Of a stretch of 64,000 bases of DNA, positions 26,237 to 35,582 are shown one piece after another. The notes under the pieces are model-generated. The model was not told the DNA's origin, ran no database searches, and was given only the letters and a program-made list of their open reading frames with translations. The position numbers and the translations under genes are program-made. How positions within the stretch are numbered: position 1 is the first letter of the stretch; every line of letters starts with the position of its first letter. The stretch comes from VRUE01 sp963702705 (lineage in GTDB: Bacteria; Actinomycetota; Thermoleophilia; Solirubrobacterales; 70-9), in NCBI GenBank assembly GCA_963702705.1, contig CAVPDR010000007.1:434001-498000 (forward strand). The letters are read 5' to 3'.

Positions 26237-27594
26237 GCCTGTTGCCAGGTCGCGGCGTTGCCGCGGCTGACGTGGACCACGTCCTCGAAGCCTTCGCGCT
26301 GCAGGATCGAGGCCGCCAGGCCGCTGCGCTTGCCGGCCTTGCAGATCGTCGCGATCGGCCGCTCGCGGGGGAGCTCGTCGAGGCGGTTGCGGAGCTGGGC
26401 GAAGGGGATGTGGACCGAGTCGGGGACGTGGCCTTCGGCGTACTCCGCGGCGTTGCGGACGTCGAGGACGAGCGGACCGTCGTCGCGCTCGAGCCGCCGC
26501 GCCAGCTCGGCCAGGTCGATCGCCTCAATCCGCTCCACCGGCCGGTCCTCCGCTCGCCAGGCGGTCATGCCGCCGCCGAGGAAGCCGCGCACGCGCAGGC
26601 CGGCCGCCGCCAGCAGCTCCGCTGCCTCGAGCTCGTTGCCGTCGGAGGCGGCGACGACTAGTAGCTCGGCCTCGACCGGAACCATCTCGGCCACCTTGGT
26701 CGCGAAGCCGGTGTCGTAGCCCGAGGCGCTGATCGCGCCGGGGATGTGCGCCTCGTCGAACTGCTCGTTGGTGCGCGAGTCGATCGCCAAGGCGCCTTCG
26801 GCGATCGCCGCCTCGAAGCCGTGCGGGGTGAGCCGCGTGGGGGCGCTGATCGAGGTGACGAGCGGCCCGCGGTTGAGCGAGACGATGTGGGCGACGTTGG
26901 GCGGCTTGGCGCCGATCGAGGCGACCGCGTCGGCGACGAACTCGGCCTCGTTCTCGAACTCGAGCGCGCGGTTGTGGCGGCGCTCGAAGCCGATCGTCGA
27001 GCAGGTCTTGAGGTCGATCCCGGAGCTGCCGCAGAGCGAGCCGCCGAGGTGGCCCGGCCAGACCTCGGTCTCCTCGGGCAGCTTCAGGAGGCGCCCGTGC
27101 AGGGAGCGGAAGATGTCGGCCGCGCCCTCGCGCGGCTCGACCGCGAGGTCGGGGCGGGCGACGTCGCCGATGAAGAGGCAGTCTCCCGTCAGCACCGCCC
27201 AGGGGTCGTCGCCGCGGGCCGCGTCGCGCAGCAGGAAGGAGGTGTGCTCGGGGCGGTGGCCGGGGGTGTGGATCGCCTCGATCGTCGCCCCCTCGCCCAG
27301 TGCCAGGGCCCAGCCGTCGGCGAAGGCCTCGTGCGGGTACTCGGCCCCGGCCAGCTCGTGGATGTGGATCGTCGCCCCGGTTGCCCGCGCCAGGCGGCCG
27401 TGGCCGGAGACGTGGTCGGCGTGGTTGTGAGTCTCCAGCAAGTGCTCGATCCGCACCCCGTGCAGGCGCGCCAGGTGCAGGTAGGGGTCGATGTCCCACT
27501 GCGGGTCGACCACGGCGGCAACGCCGGAGGCGGTGTCGCCGACGAGGTAGGAGGCGCAGCCGAGGTCCTCGTGGATTATCTGGCGGAAGAGCAC
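26233..27594 (-). CDS. Metallo-beta-lactamase/rhodanese fusion (persulfide dioxygenase-like)
   Basis: 453 residues from GTG 27594, where the conserved VLFRQIIHEDLGCASYLVGD begins; longer starts would run into the divergent acs leader. MBL domain: THNHADHVSGHGRLA metal motif, IHTPGHRPEHTSFLL, LTGDCLFIGDVARPDL, WPGHLGGSLCG. Two rhodanese domains follow. The first (AIDSRTNEQFDEAHIPGAI...VVAASDGNELE) has no cysteine in its active loop. The second (LVLDVRNAAEYAEGHVPDSV...ICKAGKRSGLAASIL) has Cys in a proper CKAGKRS loop. Family members oxidise glutathione- or bacillithiol-type persulfides. The stop overlaps the convergent NlpC-type gene end by 4 nt. Confidence 0.85.
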   Translation of the reverse strand: MLFRQIIHEDLGCASYLVGDTASGVAAVVDPQWDIDPYLHLARLHGVRIEHLLETHNHADHVSGHGRLARATGATIHIHELAGAEYPHEAFADGWALALGEGATIEAIHTPGHRPEHTSFLLRDAARGDDPWAVLTGDCLFIGDVARPDLAVEPREGAADIFRSLHGRLLKLPEETEVWPGHLGGSLCGSSGIDLKTCSTIGFERRHNRALEFENEAEFVADAVASIGAKPPNVAHIVSLNRGPLVTSISAPTRLTPHGFEAAIAEGALAIDSRTNEQFDEAHIPGAISASGYDTGFATKVAEMVPVEAELLVVAASDGNELEAAELLAAAGLRVRGFLGGGMTAWRAEDRPVERIEAIDLAELARRLERDDGPLVLDVRNAAEYAEGHVPDSVHIPFAQLRNRLDELPRERPIATICKAGKRSGLAASILQREGFEDVVHVSRGNAATWQQA

Positions 27595-27668
27595 TTGAGC
27601 GGTCCCAATCGAATCGGTGGGCAAACGGTTACGGTTGGGATCAGGGTAGCGGCGAGGAAGGGAGCGGA

Positions 27669-29651
<1,983 letters not shown>

Positions 29652-29661
29652 GCCACGCCGC

Positions 29662-30489
29662 TCAGCTCGGTGTCCGTTCGTCCACGAGCCGCTGCATCGC
29701 CAGCTCGAGCGCCTCGAGCTGTTCGCGCACGCCGAGCAGCTCGCGCATCGCGACCTGCTCGGCGCTCACCTGCTCGGCCTCGAGCTCCTGCTCGACCTCG
29801 GCGATCTCCGGGCTGAGGAAACGCTGGGCGAAGGCGCCGGTGAGCAGGGCGACGAAGCCGATGCCGACGATCAGGATCGCCACCGAGACGATTTCACCGC
29901 CGGTCGTGGTCGGGTAGATGTCGGAGCCGAGCGTGGTCATCGTCGTCACCGCCCAGTAGATCCCCTGCCAGTCGTTGAGGTGCTGGGAGTGTTTCTCGAA
30001 GGCGACGAAGAGGGCGCCGCCGCCGACCACCGTGAGGACGGAGAGGAACATCGCGTAATGCAGCCCCTGCAGCGAGAAGACCTCACGCGAGAGCTGCGCC
30101 AGCCGCAGCAGTCGGGTCAGCCGCAGCAGCCGCAGCACGCGTAGGCCCTGCAGGCCGGCCGGCAGGATCGGCGGGGTGAAGATGACGAGGAAGGGGTCGA
30201 GCGGGTGGTGGCGCAGCCAGGCGCGGCGATTCGGAACGACGGCGAGCATCACCACCAGCTCGATCGCGAAGGCGGTCCAGGTGACCCAGTTGAGGACGCG
30301 GGCGACGTCCTCCAACACGCCTCCAGGGTGCGACTCACTGATCGCCACCATCGGCAGCGTCAGCGCCGCCGCGATCAGCATCGGCGTGTTCAGCCGTTCG
30401 GCAACCCGCGTGCTGCGAGCGTCCATCCCGGGCGGGTATGCAGTGAGCTCCGGCTGTGCCTTAGAGGCCATCCGGGTCTGATTCGACAC
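29662..30489 (-). CDS. Voltage-gated-type ion channel with atypical filter
   Basis: About 275 residues (GTG 30489; ATG 30471 is an equally plausible start). Six-helix voltage-gated fold: S4-like LQGLRVLRLLRLTRLLRLAQL with Arg every third residue, S5 region, then pore AVTTMTTLGSDIYPTTTGGEI, S6 and a long C-terminal coiled coil (EIAEVEQELEAEQVSAEQ...). The filter position reads TTLGSD instead of the K+ consensus T-x-G-Y-G-D, so selectivity may be altered or relaxed. It is convergent with acsA, with 10 nt between the stops. Confidence 0.8.
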   Translation of the reverse strand: MSNQTRMASKAQPELTAYPPGMDARSTRVAERLNTPMLIAAALTLPMVAISESHPGGVLEDVARVLNWVTWTAFAIELVVMLAVVPNRRAWLRHHPLDPFLVIFTPPILPAGLQGLRVLRLLRLTRLLRLAQLSREVFSLQGLHYAMFLSVLTVVGGGALFVAFEKHSQHLNDWQGIYWAVTTMTTLGSDIYPTTTGGEIVSVAILIVGIGFVALLTGAFAQRFLSPEIAEVEQELEAEQVSAEQVAMRELLGVREQLEALELAMQRLVDERTPS

Positions 30490-30577
30490 CTATCCCCCGG
30501 TGCCTACCCGCGTTGCACCTGCGGGCCGCGGGGGCGGCCGGCTCAAGTCGGAATCGAGTCCGTCCGATCTCTTCACG

Positions 30578-30841
30578 ATGGACGCCTCAGCACTGCCGTC
30601 GGAAGCGGGGCCGGTTCCGGATCGAATCGCTATCTGGCCGATGGACGACGGTCGGTATGGGCTCGACGCGACTTTCCAGGGCGCGAGCGGCTACGACAGG
30701 GCCGATCGACATGCGGATGCCCTGCAGCGAGATCGCGTGCGTCACTCGCTGCGCCAGGAGCTGGATGGTGGTTGGACCCTTCGCTTCGGCCCGCTGAGCG
30801 CGGCTGAGGTGGGCGGCGCCCTGGGCGCGTTTGTCGTCTAG
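30578..30841 (+). CDS. Small protein truncated at an IS insertion
   Basis: 87 residues from ATG 30578. Sequence includes RIAIWPMDDGRYGLDATFQGASGYDRADRHADALQRDRVRHSLR and GGWTLRFGPLSAAEVGGALGAFVV. The TAG is formed by the CTAG at the junction with the insertion sequence, so the gene may originally have been longer. No recognised domain. Codon use looks normal for the host. A GTG at 30500 would extend it in frame. Confidence 0.45.
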   Translation: MDASALPSEAGPVPDRIAIWPMDDGRYGLDATFQGASGYDRADRHADALQRDRVRHSLRQELDGGWTLRFGPLSAAEVGGALGAFVV

Positions 30842-31858
30842 ATGAGTAGTTCCACGACCGCGACGCCGAAGAGCGCCTCGCAGGGGAGATAAGCAACAGG
30901 GTCGAAGTCGGCGGTGCTCAATTATCAGCGCCGACCCGAAGGGGGCCTCGATGCTCGCCGACCTCGACCTGCTGCTCACTGCGGTGTTCTGCACCGCCGA
31001 CGATTTCCTGCCCGAAGGCAAGAAGAACGCCCGTAGGAGACTGACCGACGCGGAGGTCGTGACGCTCTGCGTCGCGCAGTCGATCATGGGCGTTGGCTCT
31101 GACGAGCGCTTCGTGCGGATCGCCTGCAAGCGTCTGCGCCACCTGTTCCCGGCGCTCACCAAGCGCTCTGGCTTCCACAAGCGCCGCGAGCGGCTGACCG
31201 AGACGATCGAGGCGATGAGCGCGACCTTCGCCGCCCAGAGCCCCGGCTGGCACGACGACCTGCTGCTCGTCGACTCCACGCCGGTGGAGTGCGCCCGCTC
31301 GCGCGAGACGGTCAAGCGAGCCGGGGCCAACAGCCTCGGCGGGGCGCTCTCAGACGCCGCCGACTACGGCTTCTGCGCCAGCCACAGCCGCTACTTCTGG
31401 GGATTGCGTCTGCACACGCTGATGGCGCCCGACGGCACGCCCCGGGCGATGGCGCTGACCTCGCCCAAGGAAGGAGAGCGCGAGGTCTGCCTGCGGCTGC
31501 TGGAGCGGGTCAACCGCTCAGGGCCGATCACCATCCTCGGCGACAAGGGATACGCCGGCGCCGACTTCGAAGCCGATGCTGCCGCCCTCGGCGCGACCAT
31601 CGTCCGGCCCGCCCGCAAAGACGAGCCCGACGGCGCTCTGCACCTGGCGCCGCTGCGCCAGCGGATCGAGTCGATCTACTGGACCGCTAAGGACATCCTC
31701 GCCCTCGAGCGCCACGGCGCCCGCACCTTGCGTGGGTTGCGGGCTCGCATCGCGAGCCGCTTCCTTGCGCTTGCCGCGGCGGTTTCGCTCAACTACGAAC
31801 TCGGGCGCCCCAGCCGGGCATTGGTCGACTACGTGGCCTGAGTCGTGGAACTACTCAT
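30842..31858 (+). mobile_element. IS982-type insertion sequence
   Basis: Terminal inverted repeats ATGAGTAGTTCCACGAC (30842-30858) and GTCGTGGAACTACTCAT (31842-31858) are perfect over 17 bp. They are flanked by CTAG on both sides (30838-30841 and 31859-31862), consistent with a 4-bp target duplication. Total length 1017 bp with one transposase gene, the size expected for IS982 elements. All parts look intact, so it could be active. Confidence 0.88.
30951..31841 (+). CDS. IS982-family DDE transposase
   Basis: 296 residues. N-terminal helix-rich DNA-binding part (RRLTDAEVVTLCVAQSIMGV). DDE catalytic core: LLLVDSTPVECARSRETVKRAG (first Asp), YGFCASHSRYFWGLRLHTL, ILGDKGYAGADFE (second Asp) and LRQRIESIYWTAKDIL (Glu). 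The 'STPVECARSRETVKR' and 'ASHSRYFWGLRLH' strings are characteristic of actinobacterial IS982 transposases. Full-length with no frameshift. The ATG at 30951 lies about 110 nt inside the left end. Confidence 0.88.
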   Translation: MLADLDLLLTAVFCTADDFLPEGKKNARRRLTDAEVVTLCVAQSIMGVGSDERFVRIACKRLRHLFPALTKRSGFHKRRERLTETIEAMSATFAAQSPGWHDDLLLVDSTPVECARSRETVKRAGANSLGGALSDAADYGFCASHSRYFWGLRLHTLMAPDGTPRAMALTSPKEGEREVCLRLLERVNRSGPITILGDKGYAGADFEADAAALGATIVRPARKDEPDGALHLAPLRQRIESIYWTAKDILALERHGARTLRGLRARIASRFLALAAAVSLNYELGRPSRALVDYVA

Positions 31859-31951
31859 CTAGGCGCGCACCGCGCTTCGGGCCCTGCGCCGGGCTTCGCG
31901 TCAGACCTCGACTTCCGGGTCTCCGGACGCGCTCGCTTGCGGCTTCGTACC

Positions 31952-31993
31952 ATGGTCGGGCAAGCAATCGACCAGGAGACGCGCACTCGATGA
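31952..31993 (+). CDS. Possible 13-codon leader ORF upstream of ahcY
   Basis: ATG 31952 opens MVGQAIDQETRTR and stops at a TGA that overlaps the ahcY ATG (ATGA). This is the same arrangement as the short frame before the phosphoribosyltransferase. The rest of 31863-31989 shows no recognisable riboswitch to me. Confidence 0.3.
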   Translation: MVGQAIDQETRTR

Positions 31994-33417
31994 CTACCAG
32001 CACCGCCACTCAGGACTACAAGGTCGCCGACATCGGCCTCGCCGATTTCGGGCGCAAGGAGATCGCGCTCGCCGAGGTCGAGATGCCCGGCCTGATGCAG
32101 ACGCGCGAGGAGTTCGGCGCTTCCCAGCCGCTCAAGGGCGCTCGGATCACCGGCTCGCTGCACATGACGGTGCAGACGGCGGTGCTGATTGAGACACTGG
32201 TCGCGCTCGGGGCTGAGGTGCGCTGGGCCAGCTGCAACATCTTCTCGACCCAGGACCACGCCGCCGCCGCGATCGCCGCGGCCGGTATCCCAGTCTACGC
32301 CTGGAAGGGCGAGACGCTGGAGGAGTACTGGTGGTGCACCGAGCAGGCGCTGCTCTGGCCGGAGGGCGAGGGGCCGAACATGATCCTCGACGACGGCGGC
32401 GACGCGACGCTGCTCGTCCACAAGGGCGTCGAGTTCGAGAAGGCCGGCGCCGTTCCCGATCCCGAGACGGCGGAGTCGGGCGAGTTCAAGATCATCCTCG
32501 AAACCTTGCAACGCTCCCTGGGCGAGGACGCGCAGCGCTGGACCAACGTCGCAGCGGCGATCCAGGGGGTCACCGAGGAGACGACGACGGGCGTCCACCG
32601 GCTCTACCAGCTGGCCGAGACCGACGATCTGCTCTTCCCGGCGATCAACGTCAACGACTCGGTGACCAAGTCGAAGTTCGACAACCTCTACGGCTGCCGC
32701 CACTCGCTGGTCGACGGGATCAACCGCGGCACCGACGTGATGATCGGCGGCAAGGTCGCGGTGATCTGCGGCTATGGCGACGTCGGCAAGGGTTGCGCCT
32801 CCTCGCTGCGCGGCCAGGGCGCCCGCGTGATCGTCACCGAGATCGACCCGATCTGCGCCCTGCAGGCGGCGATGGAGGGCTACGAGGTGCGCAAGCTCGC
32901 CGACGTGGTCGAGACGGCCGACATCTTCGTCACCGCCACCGGCAACAAGGACATCATCACGGCCGAGGACATGGCGCGGATGAAGCACAACGCGATCGTC
33001 GGCAACATCGGTCACTTCGACAACGAGATCGACGTCGCCGGCCTCGAAGCCCACCCCGGCGTCGAGCGGATCAACATCAAGCCGCAGGTCGACGAGTGGC
33101 GCTTCGCCGACGGCCACTCGATCGTCCTCCTCTCCGAGGGACGCCTGCTCAACCTCGGCAACGCAACCGGCCACCCCAGCTTCGTCATGTCGAACTCCTT
33201 CACCAACCAGGTGATCGCCCAGATCGAGCTCTTCAGCAAGGCCGAGGAGTACGAGGCCAAGCAGGTCTACGTCCTGCCCAAGCACCTCGACGAGAAGGTG
33301 GCGCGCCTGCACCTCGCGGCGCTCGGCGTCGACCTCACCAAGCTGACCGCCGACCAGTCCGCCTACCTGGGAATCCCGGTAGAGGGCCCCTACAAGCCCG
33401 ACCACTACCGCTACTAG
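31990..33417 (+). CDS. ahcY: Adenosylhomocysteinase
   Basis: 475 residues. Splits S-adenosylhomocysteine into adenosine and homocysteine. Landmarks: GSLHMTVQTAVLIETLVALGAEVRW, the actinobacterial-length insertion around WTNVAAAIQGVTEETTTGVHRL, FDNLYGCRHSLVDGINRGTDVM, NAD motif ICGYGDVGKGCA, and the C-terminal KPDHYRY that reaches the neighbouring subunit's NAD site. Start: ATG 31990 preceded by CAGGAGACG. The convergent DUF2332 gene ends only 4 nt away. Confidence 0.96.
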   Translation: MTTSTATQDYKVADIGLADFGRKEIALAEVEMPGLMQTREEFGASQPLKGARITGSLHMTVQTAVLIETLVALGAEVRWASCNIFSTQDHAAAAIAAAGIPVYAWKGETLEEYWWCTEQALLWPEGEGPNMILDDGGDATLLVHKGVEFEKAGAVPDPETAESGEFKIILETLQRSLGEDAQRWTNVAAAIQGVTEETTTGVHRLYQLAETDDLLFPAINVNDSVTKSKFDNLYGCRHSLVDGINRGTDVMIGGKVAVICGYGDVGKGCASSLRGQGARVIVTEIDPICALQAAMEGYEVRKLADVVETADIFVTATGNKDIITAEDMARMKHNAIVGNIGHFDNEIDVAGLEAHPGVERINIKPQVDEWRFADGHSIVLLSEGRLLNLGNATGHPSFVMSNSFTNQVIAQIELFSKAEEYEAKQVYVLPKHLDEKVARLHLAALGVDLTKLTADQSAYLGIPVEGPYKPDHYRY

Positions 33418-33421
33418 AGGT

Positions 33422-34459
33422 CTACAGCAGCTCGACCGGGCTGCCGTGATAGCCGACCCGGGCGAGACGACGGTCTTCGCCCCCCGGCCAGAGGGTCAGG
33501 TGCAGGTCGGCGCGATCGTCGTTGGGCTCCATCCTCAGCCAGGCGAGCGGGGCGTCAGCGTCGGCGCGCTCGCCGGCATCTCGGATGCTGTCGAACAGAG
33601 TCGTTCGTTCTTCGTCGCTCAGGTACTGGCTGACGATCGAGTGGTAGATCACGGTGGCTTGTTCGGGCACCCGCTCGGCGAGCATGCGTCGGGCCCAAGG
33701 GGCCGCGGCCTCGCGGTCGAGCGAGACGGGTAGGTCATCGGCCACTTCGAGCGCGGCCCGCATGCGGGCGATCCGATCGTGCTGGTCGGGCCAGACGTAG
33801 GTCAAGAGGGTGAGGCGGCCCTCAGCGGTGGTCGGGTCGATCGGAGCCGCGTCGCAGCCGGCTCGGCTGGCGATCTCGAGGTTGGGAGGAACGGCAGTCG
33901 GTTGTTTGCCGTCCAACTCGAATGCGAGCTCAACTGGTGACTCGTCCGGCCCCCACTCGAAGCCGTTTGCCCGATACCGGTAGCGGTCCCAGCGCAGGTT
34001 GAGGCCGGCGCTGGCGCCCACCTCCAGGAGTCGAAGGGGCAGCCCTGTCTCGGCGGCCACAACGAGGAAGCCGAACAGGAGCGCGGCGCAGCGGCCGACC
34101 TCGTTTGTCTGCACAGGTTGGCCGAGCGAGCCGCGCAACTCGGTGGCGTTGCGCCGCAGCACGTCTCGCAGCTGCTCCCATGCCTCGGCAACGTGCCCGT
34201 CGCGGTAGGCGCTCGCCAGGCCAGGCTCCCGCCCGGTCAAGGCGAGCCGGTTAGCGGCCCCCAGCAGGCGAAGGCCGAGAACCGAGAATCGCGGATCGCC
34301 CTCATGTCCGCGCAGGACCTCCCAGGTCGGTCCCAGTGCCTCCACGTCGGCCCTCGCCCGTTCGAGCAGGCCAGCGTAGAGCTCCGAGCCGATCATCCTG
34401 CAGGCGTCTGCCTGCCACTGCAGCTGCGAAGCGATTGTCTGCTGTGCCGTCTCGGCCAT
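33422..34459 (-). CDS. DUF2332 family protein
   Basis: 345 residues. IASQLQWQADACRMIGSELYAGLLERA, RFSVLGLRLLGAANRLAL and TNEVGRCAALLFGFLVVA are the conserved helical start. LRLLEVGASAGLNLRWDRYRY resembles a methyltransferase SAM-binding glycine loop, and the late motif VIYHSIVSQYLSDEER is typical of DUF2332. Biochemical role unknown; the loop suggests a methyltransferase-like fold. Its start lies 30 nt downstream (in transcription sense) of a terminator-like hairpin that follows a tRNA-like RNA, so it may be controlled by attenuation. Confidence 0.8.
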   Translation of the reverse strand: MAETAQQTIASQLQWQADACRMIGSELYAGLLERARADVEALGPTWEVLRGHEGDPRFSVLGLRLLGAANRLALTGREPGLASAYRDGHVAEAWEQLRDVLRRNATELRGSLGQPVQTNEVGRCAALLFGFLVVAAETGLPLRLLEVGASAGLNLRWDRYRYRANGFEWGPDESPVELAFELDGKQPTAVPPNLEIASRAGCDAAPIDPTTAEGRLTLLTYVWPDQHDRIARMRAALEVADDLPVSLDREAAAPWARRMLAERVPEQATVIYHSIVSQYLSDEERTTLFDSIRDAGERADADAPLAWLRMEPNDDRADLHLTLWPGGEDRRLARVGYHGSPVELL

Positions 34460-34488
34460 AGAGAGCGGATTCTAAGAGCGAGTGGCCA

Positions 34489-34518
34489 CAGAAACGACAA
34501 GACCCGCCGGAGCGGGTC
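34489..34518 (-). terminator. Intrinsic terminator-like hairpin before the DUF2332 gene
   Basis: Transcribed leftward, GACCCGC-TCCG-GCGGGTC folds into a 7-bp stem with a 4-nt loop and is followed by TTGTCGTTTCT. It sits 30-59 nt ahead of the DUF2332 start. Its ascending strand (GACCCGCT) can instead pair with an upstream segment at 34592-34604. Confidence 0.65.
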
Positions 34519-34604
34519 GAGTCTGGTGACGCGGGGAACCACCCCGCTGGTGCCTGCAGCTGGTTGACACCCACCGCTGAGGCTACCACCTGACCCGACC
34601 CGCT
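34511..34604 (-). ncRNA. Structured leader domain with antiterminator-like helix
   Basis: Read leftward, AGCGGGTCGGGTC (34604-34592) pairs over 13 bp, with one G-U, with GACTCGACCCGCT (34523-34511). The closed domain holds a 5-bp inner helix, a hairpin GCGGGG-TGGTT-CCCCGC (34531-34547) that presents UGG in its loop, and a segment (34549-34572) complementary to the D/anticodon arms of the tRNA-like RNA upstream. The outer helix and the terminator share the same strand, so only one can form. Structure is deduced by hand; function is inference. Confidence 0.6.
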
Positions 34605-34619
34605 CTGTTGGATCTTCTG

Positions 34620-34707
34620 CGGAGGGCGCCGGACTCGAACCGGATCCGTGGTTATCGGACAGCTTGGGTGTCATCCAGCTGCAGGCCACCCACCTGCATC
34701 ACCCTCC
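34620..34707 (-). tRNA. tRNA-like RNA of 8/4 class II type, anticodon GAC
   Basis: 88 nt folding into a cloverleaf. Acceptor is 8 bp (GGAGGGTG with CGCCCTCC, one T-G pair) and discriminator is G. D stem is 6 bp (TGCAGG/CCTGCA) with a 7-nt loop. The anticodon stem GCTGG/CCAGC has one bulged A, and its loop ATGACAC gives U33, anticodon GAC and A37. The variable arm has a 4-bp stem (TCCG/CGGA). T stem is only 4 bp (CCGG/CCGG) around TTCGAGT. The 8+4 branch and 6-bp D stem match tRNA-Sec and the 'allo-tRNA' group rather than ordinary tRNA-Val. CCA is not fully encoded (GCA). The bulge could be a sequencing indel or a sign of decay. Confidence 0.7.
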
Positions 34708-34787
34708 TGCGGCGATGCTAATGGCGAGAATCGCGTTTCAGGTGGGTGTTACTCAGTTGGCACAGTGAGGTGACACTTTCGTGTCAC

Positions 34788-35582
34788 TCAGCTATTTCCC
34801 GCTTGCGGCTCCCACTGGAAGCGGCGGCTGGCGATCCTCGCTCCGGCCAGGGCCCAGATCGCGAGGATGAGGATGTTTTCGCCGTCGAGGCCGCTGCCGG
34901 TGGCGTTGGGGGAGAGGGTGGTCTGCAGGCCGAGTGCTATGTGGTACAGGGGGAAGAGTTTGCCCAGCGTTTCGAGCCACTGGGGCAGCTGGTCGACCGG
35001 GATCCAGATGCCGGAGAAGAAGGCGAGGATGACCACGGTGAAGGGGGCGATCGTCGAGGCGGCGTCCGGGGTCGGGGTGAAGACGGTCAGGGCGATGCCG
35101 AGTGAGCAGCAGGTTGCGGTGCCGAGGATCACGCAGAGGATGAAGGCGGGGAAGGTCGAGCCGGGGACGGGGACGCCGTAGGCGAGCGCGCCAACTGCCA
35201 GCAGCAGCGCGGCCATGAACAGCGCCTGGGCGCTGGCACGGACGATCTGCGCGGCGATGAAGGTCCAGGGCGGCATCGGCGTGCCGCGGTAGCGCTTCAG
35301 CTGGCCGTTCTCGCGCTGGGTCGTGAGCGAGACGGCGAGGGTGGTGAAGGTCGAGAGGGCGACCGCGTAGGCGACGATGCCGGCGGTGAAATAGGCCTGG
35401 GCGCTGACCTTGATGTCGTTGGGGAGCGTTGTTGTGTCGGTGCCGCCGTGGTTGAAGAGCGAGTTGAAGAGGACGAGCAGGATCAGCGGGAAGGCGGCGG
35501 TGAAGATGATCGTGCGCGGCGTGCGCAGCGCGACCAGGATCGCCATCCGCGCCTGGGCGAGGACGATGCTGCGGTCGTTCAC
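34788..35582 (-). CDS. ABC-2 type exporter permease
   Basis: 264 residues from GTG 35582, overlapping the ATPase stop (GTGA). Six hydrophobic segments; VLAQARMAILVALRTPRTIIF leads into the first helix (TAAFPLILLVLFNSLF). Conserved ABC-2 features are SLTTQRENGQLKRYRGTPMPPW (the cytoplasmic coupling region) and GIWIPVDQLPQWLETLGKLFPLYHIALGL near the end. It forms a homodimer or works with the adjacent ATPase to export a drug-like or lipid substrate; substrate unknown. Confidence 0.88.
   Translation of the reverse strand: MNDRSIVLAQARMAILVALRTPRTIIFTAAFPLILLVLFNSLFNHGGTDTTTLPNDIKVSAQAYFTAGIVAYAVALSTFTTLAVSLTTQRENGQLKRYRGTPMPPWTFIAAQIVRASAQALFMAALLLAVGALAYGVPVPGSTFPAFILCVILGTATCCSLGIALTVFTPTPDAASTIAPFTVVILAFFSGIWIPVDQLPQWLETLGKLFPLYHIALGLQTTLSPNATGSGLDGENILILAIWALAGARIASRRFQWEPQAGNS

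Noticed and set aside
31863..31989. SAH riboswitch ahead of ahcY
   Set aside because: The conserved SAH-riboswitch motifs and pseudoknot are not recognisable in this leader.
34531..34547. Classical T-box riboswitch
   Set aside because: The UGG-displaying hairpin is suggestive, but I see no Stem I specifier loop or standard T-box sequence context; kept only as an analogy.
34620..34707. Canonical selenocysteine tRNA (selC)
   Set aside because: The 6-bp D stem and long variable arm fit, but the anticodon loop reads GAC, not UCA, and no selAB genes are seen.
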